Below are positions 7,727-16,931 of a DNA stretch of 64,000 nt, one piece after another. The stretch is from contig JAKLJP010000004.1 in NCBI GenBank assembly GCA_023151115.1, forward strand, positions 186,001 to 250,000, in the 5' to 3' direction. The notes under the pieces were generated by a model that saw only the letters and a list, made by a program, of their open reading frames with translations, was not told the origin of the DNA and made no database searches. The DNA comes from Anaerolineae bacterium (lineage in GTDB: Bacteria > Chloroflexota > Anaerolineae > 4572-78 > J111). The number at the start of each line of letters is the position of its first letter. The first letter of the stretch is position 1. A program made the translations under genes and the position numbers.

Positions 7727-7752
7727 ATTAGCTTGTCCTCATGAGGCCTAAC

Positions 7753-8099
7753 TATGAATCGGTCGCCAGGTTACACCCGAATTTTCTTGGGGACGCGGCG
7801 GCCCGAATCTCTTCGGTCTCGCCCTGGTGGGCCGAAATCCTTATTTTGTCCGGCAGGCTGCTCATCACTTAACCCCATTATAACCGAAATGACGCCCACT
7901 GAACAGGGAATGAGGGGAAAATTAAGCTCATCGTTCAACAAAGTAAGGCTTTTCGCAGCCTAACTTTGGATAGGTGACAATTGGGACTATTTCTGATAAT
8001 ATTCTGATAATACGTGATGCGTGAGGGTTTTGCCTGGAGTTATCACGCATCACGCATCACGCATCAGACCATAAGCCTAAAACAAGAGAGGATGGGGGT
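7753..8099. other. intergenic region with two repeat hairpins
   Basis: No gene is supported here. AAAGTAAGGCT at 7940 pairs imperfectly with AGCCTAACTTT ending at 7967. From about 8013 GATGCGTGA pairs with three tandem TCACGCA units (8042-8066). The second hairpin ends 30 bases before the acyl-CoA ligase gene. Confidence 0.5.
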
Positions 8100-9851
8100 A
8101 TGGAACCACGAGTGTGGCACCAACATTACGATCCTAACGTGCCGGTTTCGATTGAGTATCCGCGCCAGCCGGTGGATCAATTTTTGCGCCAGAGCGCCCA
8201 GCAGCATCCCGAGCGCACGGCGTTGATTTTTGGGGGCATGGCTCCCTGGCTGGGCGAGCAGCATCGCCGGCTGAGTTACCACGAACTGAATGCGCTGGCG
8301 GATCGCTTTGCTGCCGGTTTGCAGCAGCAGGGCCTGCAAAAAGGCGACCGGGTGGTGTTATACATGCCCAACTGCCCGCAGTATGTCATTGCCTATTACG
8401 GCACGCTCCGAGCCGGCGGCATTGTCGTGCCCAGCAACCCCCTCTATGTGGCCCGCGAAATCGAGCACCAGATGAAAGATGCCGGGGCCATCTTTGCCGT
8501 CGTCTTGAGCCTGCTCTACAAAAATGTCAAGCAGGTCCGCGCCCATACCGCGCTCAAGCAGGTCATTGTGACCAATATCAAAGAGTATTTCCCCGGCCTG
8601 CTCAAAACCCTGTTCAGCCTGGCCAAAGAGAAGAAAGAAGGCCATCGGGTGGACATTTCCCAGGATGCCGGCACAGTCTGGTTTCAGGATTTTTTAGCCG
8701 CCGCGCCGACCAAGCCGCAACCGGTCGAAATTACGCCCGAAGACACCGCCGTGTTGATGTACACCGGCGGAACCACCGGCGTGCCCAAAGGGGCGCAGTT
8801 GACCCACAGCAACGTGGTGGCCAATGCTCTGCAATCGGCGGCCTGGTTGAGCGGGGCCGGCCAATCCGCCGGGCCGGAAATCATGCTGACTGCGCTGCCG
8901 TTGACCCACAGCTACTCGATGACCGTCTGCATGAACCTCTCGGTGTTTGGCGGCCACACTCAGATTATCATTCCCAACCCGCGCGATATAGTCCACGTGC
9001 TTAACGCTATCAACATTCACCGGCCCACTTACTTTCCGGGTGTGCCGGCGCTTTACACAACCCTCAGCAATCACCCCGATGTCAAAGCAGGCAAGTATGA
9101 TTTAAAATCTATCAAAGCCTGCATCAGCGGCGCGGCCGGGTTGCCGGTCGAAGTGCAGGCCCAGTTCCAGCGCATCACCGGCGGCCGGCTGGTGGAAGGG
9201 TTTGGGCTGAGCGAAACTTCGCCGGTGGCCCTGGCGAATCCCCTGGGCAGCGGGGGACGAATTGGGACTATTGGCGTGCCTATTTCTGATACGGACGTAA
9301 AAATTATGGACCCAGAAACAGAAGAGGTCGAGCTAGGCCCGAACCAGCCGGGGGTCATCTGCATTCGCGGGCCGCAGGTGATGAAGGGCTATTGGAACAT
9401 GCCCAAAGAGACTGCCGATTGTCTGCGCCAGCACGCCGACGGCCAAGTCTGGCTGCATACCGGCGACATTGCCCAGATGAGCGAAGATGGCTACTTCCGC
9501 ATTGTGGATCGCAAAAAGGATATGATCCTGGCTTCGGGTGGCTTCAATGTTTATCCCCGCGACATCGAAGAGCGGCTGTACGAGCATCCCAAAGTGCTGG
9601 AAGCGGTCGCCATCGGCGTGCCGGTAGACAGCGACAACCAGCGGGCCAAGGTGTTTGTGGTGCTCAAACCCGGCCAAACCGTGACCGCCGAAGAAATCAT
9701 TGCCTGGTGTAAAGAGGGCCTGGCCCCCTACAAAGTCCCCAAATTTGTCGAGTTCCGCACCGAACTGCCCAAGACGATGGTCGGCAAAATTTTGCGCCGC
9801 CAGTTGATGGAGGAAGAAGCCCAGCGTGAAAAAGCGCCGGTTGAGGGTTAA
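8100..9851 (+). CDS. fadD: long-chain fatty acid--CoA ligase (AMP-forming)
   Basis: 583 residues, full length for the acyl-CoA synthetase class of the ANL superfamily. The P-loop motif YTGGTTGVPKGAQLTH is at about 220-235, GFGLSETSP near 364, the TGD aspartate in WLHTGDIAQMSEDGYFRIVD near 455, RKKDMILASGGFNVYPRDIE after it, and the catalytic lysine in PKTMVGKILRRQL near the end. It activates fatty acids to acyl-AMP and then acyl-CoA. AGAGAGG precedes the ATG. It is convergent with the TetR gene (2 bp between stops), so it does not belong to that operon. Confidence 0.92.
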   Translation: MEPRVWHQHYDPNVPVSIEYPRQPVDQFLRQSAQQHPERTALIFGGMAPWLGEQHRRLSYHELNALADRFAAGLQQQGLQKGDRVVLYMPNCPQYVIAYYGTLRAGGIVVPSNPLYVAREIEHQMKDAGAIFAVVLSLLYKNVKQVRAHTALKQVIVTNIKEYFPGLLKTLFSLAKEKKEGHRVDISQDAGTVWFQDFLAAAPTKPQPVEITPEDTAVLMYTGGTTGVPKGAQLTHSNVVANALQSAAWLSGAGQSAGPEIMLTALPLTHSYSMTVCMNLSVFGGHTQIIIPNPRDIVHVLNAINIHRPTYFPGVPALYTTLSNHPDVKAGKYDLKSIKACISGAAGLPVEVQAQFQRITGGRLVEGFGLSETSPVALANPLGSGGRIGTIGVPISDTDVKIMDPETEEVELGPNQPGVICIRGPQVMKGYWNMPKETADCLRQHADGQVWLHTGDIAQMSEDGYFRIVDRKKDMILASGGFNVYPRDIEERLYEHPKVLEAVAIGVPVDSDNQRAKVFVVLKPGQTVTAEEIIAWCKEGLAPYKVPKFVEFRTELPKTMVGKILRRQLMEEEAQREKAPVEG

Positions 9852-9853
9852 AA

Positions 9854-10462
9854 TTACACCCCCTCCGTTTTTAAGCCTTGCAGCAGCAGCTCCAGCGTGG
9901 CGACCGCTTCCTCCAAAGCCTGGGTCGGGTTCTCGGCGTGGGTAATCCATAGGGCGGCTTCGTTCATTGCGCCGGATAAAAGATGGGCCAAGGCGTCGAG
10001 CGGCTGGGGCTTGATCAGCCCGGCGTTGGTCAAATCGGTCAGGCCGGCTTTGAGCGACATCAAGCCATAGGTGGTATCTACCCGCCGCCACAAATCCCAG
10101 CCCAGCACCGCCGGGGCGTCAATAAAAACAATCCGTTGAATCTGGGGATCGAGACAGGTTTCCAGAAAAGCCCGGCAGCCGGCCAAAAAAGCATCCCAAC
10201 CTTCCGGCCCAGCTTCAGCCGCCTGTTCGATACGCTGGCTGATCTCCCCCTGCACTGCTTCAAAAACGGCGAAAAACAGATCACTTTTGCCGGAAAAGTG
10301 ATGGTACAATGCGCCTCGGGTTACCTGGGCTGCCTGCACAATTTCCTCCGTTGAAACATCATGATAACCTCTCTCGCTGAATAGGCGGCGCGCTACGGCG
10401 GTAAGAGTTTGCACCGTAGCTTCCCCTTGAACCACTTTGGCGCTCTTTTTTTCCAAATTCAT
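9854..10462 (-). CDS. TetR/AcrR-family repressor with double palindromic operator
   Basis: 202 residues from MNLEKKSAK; a longer start at 10510 would read through the operator and has no RBS. The helix-turn-helix is at residues 19-62 ([20 protein letters not shown], then [17 protein letters not shown]). The C-terminal half ([15 protein letters not shown]) resembles the AcrR/TetR_C type. It diverges from a VOC-family gene, and the 108-bp gap holds two nearly identical palindromes. It therefore probably represses both itself and the VOC protein until an unknown ligand binds. Confidence 0.9.
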   Translation of the reverse strand: MNLEKKSAKVVQGEATVQTLTAVARRLFSERGYHDVSTEEIVQAAQVTRGALYHHFSGKSDLFFAVFEAVQGEISQRIEQAAEAGPEGWDAFLAGCRAFLETCLDPQIQRIVFIDAPAVLGWDLWRRVDTTYGLMSLKAGLTDLTNAGLIKPQPLDALAHLLSGAMNEAALWITHAENPTQALEEAVATLELLLQGLKTEGV

Positions 10463-10472
10463 CGTTTTCACC

Positions 10473-10501
10473 TTGACATACATACTGTTTGTATGTATAA
10501 T
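10473..10501 (+). promoter_or_regulatory. consensus promoter with operator in its spacer, upstream of the VOC gene
   Basis: TTGACA (10473-10478), a 17-base spacer and TATAAT (10496-10501) form a perfect sigma-70 promoter. The palindrome ATACATAC-TGTTT-GTATGTAT fills 10478-10498, so a bound repressor would block RNA polymerase directly. Confidence 0.85.
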
Positions 10502-10515
10502 TGGATTCACCTACG

Positions 10516-10534
10516 TACATACAGTCTGTATGTA
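10516..10534. promoter_or_regulatory. second TetR operator palindrome
   Basis: TACATACAGTCTGTATGTA is a perfect 9+1+9 palindrome and a second copy of the operator at 10478-10498, with centres 37 bp apart. It lies between the divergent start regions and probably serves the TetR gene's own promoter. Confidence 0.8.
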
Positions 10535-10570
10535 TATTATACAACTTTAGCAAATATAGAAAAGAGGGCA

Positions 10571-11011
10571 ATGATGAATCTATCAAGTTTTTACCCGGTG
10601 ATTGGAACGGTCAAATTACAGGAGTCGCGGGATTTTTATTTAACCTACTTCCCCTTTACCCTGACTTTTGAGGCAGATTGGTATATCAGCCTGATCACCA
10701 CCCAAAACCCGCCGTTTCAACTGGCCCTGCTGGACTATCGCCACCCCAGCGTGCCGGAAGGGTTTCGCCGGCCAGGGCAGGGCATCCTCCTCAATTTTGA
10801 GGTGGATGATGTGGATGCGGTGTATGAACGGCTTAAAGCGGCGGGCCTGCCCATCCATCTTGAACTAAAATCCGAGGCCTGGGGACAGCGTCACTTCATC
10901 ACGGCTGACCCCAACGGCATCCTGATTGATGTGATCAAATTGATCCCGCCTTCCGCCGAGTACGCCGAGCAGTACAGCCCAGAGGCGCTGGAAGAATTAG
11001 TGCGAGATTAG
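10571..11011 (+). CDS. VOC-family (glyoxalase/bleomycin-resistance fold) protein
   Basis: 146 residues from the ATG at 10571 (a second ATG follows at 10574; AGAGGG lies 4 bases before). It has the beta-alpha-beta-beta-beta repeat of the vicinal-oxygen-chelate fold: [19 protein letters not shown], then [20 protein letters not shown], then [16 protein letters not shown]. The usual metal ligands are only partly present, so it could be a binding protein rather than an enzyme. Its promoter is controlled by the divergent TetR, suggesting a detoxification or resistance role. Confidence 0.85.
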   Translation: MMNLSSFYPVIGTVKLQESRDFYLTYFPFTLTFEADWYISLITTQNPPFQLALLDYRHPSVPEGFRRPGQGILLNFEVDDVDAVYERLKAAGLPIHLELKSEAWGQRHFITADPNGILIDVIKLIPPSAEYAEQYSPEALEELVRD

Positions 11012-11106
11012 AGCTTACAAAATCCGGTGAAAAATTAGCGGGTTGAAGCCAACTGAGTATAATTCGCTAACTTCGACAAATCTATTATACGGCAAAGGGG
11101 GGCCGC

Positions 11107-11856
<750 letters not shown>

Positions 11857-11869
11857 TCAGACGAGAAAC

Positions 11870-11924
11870 GGAGTCCAAAGCTTGCTTTGGCCTTTCCAAG
11901 CCAAGGTTTGGACTCCAATTTTTT
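11870..11924 (+). terminator. rho-independent terminator after the TerC gene
   Basis: GGAGTCCAAA (11870-11879) pairs with TTTGGACTCC (11907-11916), followed by AATTTTTT, 14 bases past the stop codon. Confidence 0.7.
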
Positions 11925-11955
11925 CCTCGTTTCCAAACTCAGTTTGGAAACGAGG
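11925..11955. repeat. 15-bp near-perfect palindrome (CCAAACT-AGTTTGG family)
   Basis: CCTCGTTTCCAAACT and its exact complement are separated by a single base. The core CCAAACT-N-AGTTTGG recurs in the 19-bp palindrome at 52289-52327. Confidence 0.9.
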
Positions 11956-11969
11956 AAACTTCCAAAAAC

Positions 11970-12482
11970 CTACTCCGCACTCAAATCGTGCTGCTCGGCG
12001 CGGGGCAGGTCAATGGTCATGACCCCATCCTCGCCCCCGGTATCAACCACTACCTCGCGGGCTACGGCATGTTTGCGGCTGATGGGGCCTTCGACAAAGG
12101 TGCGAGCCAGCTTGAAGCCCACCACCGTCCCCTCGTCGTTGACCAAAATATCGCCGATAATGCCCACCCGCGTGCCGCCCGGTGTGTCTACATCGCGGCC
12201 CGCTAAATCCTGTCGCCGCACCCAGGTGTCCAATTCGGACACCTGGGCCTCCTCAAGCACCACCTCCGAGTCAGCCACCAGCACGGCATCAACCCCAAAG
12301 AGCGTCACCCGGTCGCGGTTGATGAGCATATTCTTGCGGCTAAAAATGCCCTCGCTGCCCAGGTAGAGGCCAACTACCCGCTCCAGGTTGCTGTCCAGAT
12401 AAAGGTCTTTGACTTTGCCTAACAGTCGGCCATCGGTGAGACTGTAAATAGGTTTTTCGGTTAAATCTTTACCCGCACGCAT
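11970..12482 (-). CDS. PRC-barrel domain protein
   Basis: 170 residues with two PRC-barrel units: residues 5-80 (KPIYSLTDGRLLGKVKDLYL) and 90-165 (LAGRDVDTPGGTRVGIIGDI, then LVNDEGTVVGFKLA). The family is found in RNA-processing (RimM) and photosynthetic reaction-centre subunits and in many stand-alone bacterial proteins of unclear role. AAAGGAG precedes the ATG at the right distance. It is followed on the same strand side by repeats and lies downstream of the RCK channel-like gene. Confidence 0.85.
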   Translation of the reverse strand: MRAGKDLTEKPIYSLTDGRLLGKVKDLYLDSNLERVVGLYLGSEGIFSRKNMLINRDRVTLFGVDAVLVADSEVVLEEAQVSELDTWVRRQDLAGRDVDTPGGTRVGIIGDILVNDEGTVVGFKLARTFVEGPISRKHAVAREVVVDTGGEDGVMTIDLPRAEQHDLSAE

Positions 12483-12505
12483 AGTTCTTCTCCTTTTGAA
12501 AATGG

Positions 12506-12566
12506 GATAGTCAGCAACCAGTCATCAGTAGTCAGTAGTCAGACTGATGACTGAACACTAACTCAT
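12506..12566. repeat. (C)AGTAGTC short tandem repeat array
   Basis: Degenerate AGTCAGT/CATCAGT units repeat between the PRC-barrel start and the end of the RCK gene. Part forms an inverted pair (CAGTAGTCAGTAGTCAG against CTGATGACTG). Same family as arrays at 25655, 34203 and 42581. Confidence 0.7.
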
Positions 12567-12567
12567 C

Positions 12568-14364
12568 TTATGTATACCCTTCTGCTTTCAATTCATGCAA
12601 GGTTTTGTTGCGGCGATTCAAATCGTCCAGTTTGTGCGGCGCGGCCAGGACGACAATTTCATCCCCCACCCGCAGGCGCGTGGTTTGGGCCGGTGGAATA
12701 TTGACCTGTTCGCCGCGGGCGTGTAAGAGTACGCTTAATCCCTCTTCCTCCTGGAGTTCGGCCACCGGCACATCATACAGGGCCGATAGGGTCACTTGCA
12801 GCCGGACAATGGCCTGCTCGATACCCTCGATGGCGACGGTACGGACATTCATGCGGTTGAGCGCCGCCGAAACAAAATCGGGCGCGGCCAGGGCCGAGGT
12901 GCTAAAAACGGCGTCAATCTCAAAAGTCTGGCGCAACTGTTCGCCCAGCCGGTCATCAAAAATACGCATCACCACCCGCAGGGCCGGTTTAAGGGCGCGG
13001 GCGGCCAGGGCGATTTGCAAATTGACCATATCATCTTCCGTGCAGACCACCAGCGCCGCCGCCTGTTGAATGCCGGCTTCAATCAGGGTGGAATTCCAGC
13101 GCAGGTCGCCGTATTTGAGCGGCACGTTCAATTCGTGCAGACGCTCCCCCAGGCGTGAGGGTTCAAAATCCAACCCCATAACCGGCCGGTTCAGGCCCAC
13201 TAAATTGGTCACCACCCGATAGCCGGTGTGCCCCAGCCCGCAGACCAGAATCGGCCCTTCGCTGCCAGGGGGCGGGGTGTTGTGGCTCAGGCCAAACTCG
13301 ATCAGCGGGGTCAGCCGGTCAATCGTGGTAAAAATAAACAAATTGTCGCCGGCTTGCAGGAGGGTGGCCGGGTCAGGTTCAATGGTTAAGGTGCGCCCGG
13401 AGTTGTAACAAACTACGGTTATATCCTGGGCTTCGGTTACTTGGCCAATGGTGTGCCCCAGCATCGGCGAGTGCATGCCGATGGGCACCCGGGTTAAAAC
13501 ATAACTGCGCTCCCCCAGGGTAAATGTTTCGATAATTTCGCCCCCGATAGCGGCATAGGTGAACGAAAGCGCCGCCACCGCCGACCGGCTGATAATGGCA
13601 TCCACCTTGAAGCTGGTTTTGATGTCGTTGACAATTTCATCCTCAAAGAGGCGCAGAACGATGCGCGCCCGCCGGTTGAGTTCTCGCGCCCGGAAGGCGA
13701 TGCCCAGGTTGACAAAATCTTTGTTGGTGCAGACCAGCACCGTTTTGGCCCGCTCAATGCCGGCTTTTTTAAGCGTCTCCTCGTTTTCGGCGTCACCCAG
13801 AATAACGGGCAAATCGGCGGCCAACAACTCATCCACCAGCGGCGAAGGCGTTTCTTCGATGCCGGCCAGCGGCTGCCGGTAGGCCAGCAGTTGTCCCGCT
13901 ACGCGGTAGCCCACCCGGCCCAGCCCGCAGATGATAATATGGTTCTTGACGGTGGCCTCAATCACCGCTTCTTGCCACTCCTGGCCTCGCTCGCCCCGGA
14001 CAAAGGCAATGCGGATAAAGCGGATGACTTTCAGCCCCAGGTAGGTAAAAAGCACCAGGCCTACCGGCGGCACAACGATGGCAAAAATGTCCAGCTCGCT
14101 GCCGGGCGGCATGTCGGCATAGGTAAGCTGAAAAAAGGTCATATTGACAACGGCATACACCGCCTTGATATAGGTCAGGTACTCGTAATCCTCCCCGCCC
14201 GGCCTAACCTGGTTATAGCGCAGTTGAAAGATGTAGGCCGTACCGAGAATCGTCAATAGTAAGCCAATCGCCGTGAACCAGGGAAAGCGGTGGGCAAATA
14301 CCGCCGTATCTCGCTTAAAGCGGAGCCATTGGCGCGAGTTGAAGAAACCTTTTTTCTGGGCCAT
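12568..14364 (-). CDS. double-RCK (TrkA-N/TrkA-C) potassium-channel-like membrane protein
   Basis: 598 residues. Two membrane helices (about 27-47 and 88-112) flank a pore-helix-like segment; then NAD-binding Rossmann domain 1 (HIIICGLGRVGYRVAGQLL, near 138), RCK-C 1 near 280-350, Rossmann domain 2 (ILVCGLGHTGYRVVTNLVG, near 370) and RCK-C 2 at the end. This is the layout of ligand-gated K+ channels. The canonical filter TVGYG is missing: the expected place reads TFFQLTYADMP. Ion selectivity is therefore uncertain, or it may be a regulatory protein. The start is at the ATG at 14364. Confidence 0.85.
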   Translation of the reverse strand: MAQKKGFFNSRQWLRFKRDTAVFAHRFPWFTAIGLLLTILGTAYIFQLRYNQVRPGGEDYEYLTYIKAVYAVVNMTFFQLTYADMPPGSELDIFAIVVPPVGLVLFTYLGLKVIRFIRIAFVRGERGQEWQEAVIEATVKNHIIICGLGRVGYRVAGQLLAYRQPLAGIEETPSPLVDELLAADLPVILGDAENEETLKKAGIERAKTVLVCTNKDFVNLGIAFRARELNRRARIVLRLFEDEIVNDIKTSFKVDAIISRSAVAALSFTYAAIGGEIIETFTLGERSYVLTRVPIGMHSPMLGHTIGQVTEAQDITVVCYNSGRTLTIEPDPATLLQAGDNLFIFTTIDRLTPLIEFGLSHNTPPPGSEGPILVCGLGHTGYRVVTNLVGLNRPVMGLDFEPSRLGERLHELNVPLKYGDLRWNSTLIEAGIQQAAALVVCTEDDMVNLQIALAARALKPALRVVMRIFDDRLGEQLRQTFEIDAVFSTSALAAPDFVSAALNRMNVRTVAIEGIEQAIVRLQVTLSALYDVPVAELQEEEGLSVLLHARGEQVNIPPAQTTRLRVGDEIVVLAAPHKLDDLNRRNKTLHELKAEGYT

Positions 14365-14438
14365 GGTCAATGGAGATTAGAGATTAACTACCTCCAATAC
14401 CCAAAGGACACGACGTCTCCAATCTCTTTTCGGCGTTC

Positions 14439-14714
14439 CTAAAGTAACGGCTCGTCCTCAGCCGGAGGCGCTACGGGTTGCAGTTGAGCCGCAATACGCA
14501 GCTTGTTTTCTAAATTGGTAATCAGTTTTTTGGTTTCCCGAATGCTTTGAAAGTCGCGGGCCAGTTGGTGAGATTGCAGGGCCGCCCGATACCGCTCCAG
14601 GCGTTCGGAGATGGCTTCGATGAGTTCGGGCAAACGACCGGCGGCACAGGCCGTTTCGGCCAGGTCTCGAAATTCAGCCGAGGTGGTGGTATGGAAGGGT
14701 TTCCTTTCCTGCAT
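14439..14714 (-). CDS. small helical protein of unknown function
   Basis: 91 residues from the ATG at 14714, which has GAGG 9 bases upstream (a TTG 15 bases earlier lacks an RBS). It is predicted almost wholly helical (AETACAAGRLPELIEAISER, then LARDFQSIRETKKLITNLEN) with an acidic proline-rich tail (APPAEDEPLL). No domain is recognised. It lies 74 bp upstream of the RCK protein gene on the same strand and could be cotranscribed. Codon use fits the neighbours. Confidence 0.6.
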   Translation of the reverse strand: MQERKPFHTTTSAEFRDLAETACAAGRLPELIEAISERLERYRAALQSHQLARDFQSIRETKKLITNLENKLRIAAQLQPVAPPAEDEPLL

Positions 14715-14783
14715 CTGCCATTTCCTCAACCCTGCGCCAGGGGAACTGATTTCATTGTAGTCGTCTTCGATGAATTGGCAAGA

Positions 14784-14816
14784 AGACCCTAAAGGTCTTT
14801 AAGACCCTTAGGGTCT
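14784..14816. repeat. hairpin of AGACCCTAA repeats
   Basis: AGACCCTAA (14784-14792) pairs with TTAGGGTCT (14808-14816), with the same AGACC unit in the loop. Lies in the gap 14715-14971, which has no gene. Confidence 0.7.
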
Positions 14817-14875
14817 GAGACATATACCCAACGCATTTCAAAATTTCCGTAGCTGACGCATCCCCATACCTCAAC

Positions 14876-14897
14876 GGACGGCATAGGGATGCCGTCC
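14876..14897. repeat. GGACGGCAT palindromic hairpin
   Basis: GGACGGCAT and ATGCCGTCC are perfect complements around a 4-base loop. Confidence 0.8.
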
Positions 14898-14923
14898 CAC
14901 GCAAATTTTAGCGTGCGCTTAGT

Positions 14924-14954
14924 ATAAAAAAAGCCGCCTGTAACCAGACGGCTT
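14924..14954 (-). terminator. rho-independent terminator of the kinase/regulator operon
   Basis: On the minus strand AAGCCGTCTG pairs with CAGGCGGCTT (one G-T pair) around GTTA and is followed by a run of T. It lies 18 bases past the response-regulator stop. Confidence 0.9.
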
Positions 14955-14971
14955 GAAAGGGTGAGTGAGGA

Positions 14972-15382
14972 TTAACGCCATTCCCACAAAACTTCTCCGC
15001 TCAAGATCTCGCGAACCTGGTTGGCAAATCGCACCGGGCGAACCGGTTTGCCGATAAAACTATCAAATCCAGCTTCTTTGACCCGCCGGATATCATCGTA
15101 CATCACGCTGGCGGTCAAGGCGACTACTTTACTTTGCGCCAGTTGGGGATGGCTGCGAATCCGTTTGATGATATCATAGCCGGTTTCGCCGGGCATGTAG
15201 ATGTCAACCAAAAACAGGTCTACCTGAGGCAGGCTTTCGGCCAGGGCAATGGCGCTGTTGCCGGAACTACAGCAGTGAACCGAAGTTGCGCCTTCCATTT
15301 TGAGCAGGTCAAGGGTGGCTAAATAAGAATTAGGATCATCCTCAACCACAATAATGGTTGCGTTTTCCAGGCTGGTTTTCAT
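14972..15382 (-). CDS. single-domain response regulator (CheY-like)
   Basis: 136 residues, only a receiver domain. Acidic pocket in IVVEDDPNS, phospho-acceptor Asp in LFLVDIYMPGETGYD near residue 57, Thr/Ser in VVALTAS and the lysine in FIGKPVRP are all present. There is no output domain. Its ATG overlaps the kinase stop by 4 bases (ATGA), so the two are translationally coupled and the kinase is the obvious phosphodonor. A terminator follows. Confidence 0.93.
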   Translation of the reverse strand: MKTSLENATIIVVEDDPNSYLATLDLLKMEGATSVHCCSSGNSAIALAESLPQVDLFLVDIYMPGETGYDIIKRIRSHPQLAQSKVVALTASVMYDDIRRVKEAGFDSFIGKPVRPVRFANQVREILSGEVLWEWR

Positions 15383-16815
15383 GAGGTTGTTACCTTACTT
15401 TCTACAAAATTTTGGCTCAACACCGGTGGAATTTCAGGCAGCGGGAGCCCAGCCGGGGCAACAGGCAGGGTAAAATGGAAAGCCGCGCCGTGCCCCGGTC
15501 TACTTTCAACCCATAATTTCCCGCCGTGTAACTCGACAAACTTTTTACTGATGGGCAGACCCAGCCCGGTGCCCACTTTTCTCAAGGCAAAGGCTTCCTC
15601 GGTTTGCTGAAACTCCTCAAAAATCCGCTCAAAATCCTCGGGGCGGATACCAATGCCGGTATCAATGACGCTCACTTTGACAAAACCATCGTCGCTTTGA
15701 GCCGCACGGAGGGTAATGCTGCCCCGATCGGTATACTTGGCGGCGTTGCCCAGCAGATTGAGCAGCACCTGCCGCAAACGGGTTTCATCGCCAATGATAC
15801 ACGGCAGCGCCGGAGGAATTTCCTGGCGCAGTTCAATCGGCTTATCCGTGACCAGCCCGGAAATAGTCGTCATGACGCTCTGGCTCACCGCCGCCAGGTC
15901 AACCTGCTCTTTAAATAACTCCATCTGGCCGGCTTCAATTTTAGCCAGGTCCAACAAGTCGTTGACAATTTGTAATAACAATTCGCCAGAGTTGTGAATG
16001 CGGTTGAGATAGTCGGCCTGCTCCGGGGTAACGGCGCCGTGATGACTTTTAGAGAGGATGTAGGAAAAATTGATGATCGCATTCAAAGGGGTGCGTAGTT
16101 CATGACTGAGGTTGGTGATAAAGCGCGTTTTGAGCCGGTTGGCTTCGACGGCGGCGGCTTCGGCGGCTTTGAGCCGGAGGTTGGTGGTTTCCAGGAGTTG
16201 GTAGGCTTTTTTTAATTCCTGCTGGCTTTCAAAAAGTTCCTGCGTCCGCTGGTGGGCGCGTTCCTGGCTGTTCAGCGCCCAGCCCATGGCCGTTGTCAGA
16301 TGGTCGGAACTGACCCAACTAACCACAGCCATGCCGCAGGTCATCAATAACGGCGCAATCAAAGGGCGAGCCGTTTGCCAGGAAAACCCGTAAAAATAAA
16401 ACGCAGCCAGTAGCGTTACGACTACGGCAAAGATGGCGGTCTGCGCGGCTGCCTGGGGACTGATCAACAAACCGGCCATGGCCACAATCAGCAGCAGCAA
16501 ATAGACGTGCAGTGTACTGAAATCGCCCTGGGGCCACAGCATAAAAGAGAGGACTATCAGGACCAGTCCCCCTACAAATACATAGGTGGCCCAGCGAAAA
16601 TGGTCATCGTGGTATAATTTATAGCTGAGGAGACAAACAACAGCGGTCATGGTGGAGGGCAGCCACCAGAAGCGGTAATCTCCCTGGTTGGCCGGGGCAG
16701 CAAAAGATTGGGCCAGCAGCATAACATAGAACAAAATCAAGGCCAACGTTGCCACCAAAAAAATGACAACGGTAAAGGTATCTTTTTGGAGTTCCTGTAA
16801 ATCGGCGTCGCGCAT
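15379..16815 (-). CDS. membrane sensor histidine kinase
   Basis: 478 residues. Six hydrophobic segments in the first 180 residues form a membrane sensor without a large extracytoplasmic domain. A coiled-coil linker (about 185-225) leads to HisKA with the phospho-acceptor His in FITNLSHELRTPLNAIINFS near residue 238, then HATPase_c with the N box (RQVLLNLLGNAAKYT), G1 (VIDTGIGIRPED), F and G2 (GTGLGLPISKKFVELHGG) boxes intact. The signal is unknown; the sensor recalls MASE/7TM-type membrane sensors. It forms an operon with the downstream receiver protein. Confidence 0.9.
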   Translation of the reverse strand: MRDADLQELQKDTFTVVIFLVATLALILFYVMLLAQSFAAPANQGDYRFWWLPSTMTAVVCLLSYKLYHDDHFRWATYVFVGGLVLIVLSFMLWPQGDFSTLHVYLLLLIVAMAGLLISPQAAAQTAIFAVVVTLLAAFYFYGFSWQTARPLIAPLLMTCGMAVVSWVSSDHLTTAMGWALNSQERAHQRTQELFESQQELKKAYQLLETTNLRLKAAEAAAVEANRLKTRFITNLSHELRTPLNAIINFSYILSKSHHGAVTPEQADYLNRIHNSGELLLQIVNDLLDLAKIEAGQMELFKEQVDLAAVSQSVMTTISGLVTDKPIELRQEIPPALPCIIGDETRLRQVLLNLLGNAAKYTDRGSITLRAAQSDDGFVKVSVIDTGIGIRPEDFERIFEEFQQTEEAFALRKVGTGLGLPISKKFVELHGGKLWVESRPGHGAAFHFTLPVAPAGLPLPEIPPVLSQNFVESKVTTS

Positions 16816-16931
16816 CTGTCATCAGGGGAGTTAACATTAACTACAAACCGATTGTACAGGCTACGCCGGGGTGAAGTCAATTGCCCATTTATCCTAAACC
16901 AGTAGTCAGAAAAAAATCTCTGACTTCTCAA

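Larger units (their letters stand above)
7030..7752 (-). mobile_element. single integron gene cassette (no integrase nearby)
   Basis: Read on the minus strand, the unit starts with GTTAGGC (7752-7746, consensus GTTRRRY). It carries one open frame starting 20 bases later, and ends in a complete attC site (7120-7030). The gene fills the cassette with about 20 bases to spare at each end, the usual packing of integron cassettes. No integron integrase, attI or further cassette is visible, so this is a lone cassette or a remnant of a larger array. Confidence 0.85.

Noticed and set aside
7940..7967. GCCTAAC-containing hairpin as a second attC site
   Set aside because: It has only one core-like motif, a short perfect stem and no matching GTTRRRY partner at the right distance.
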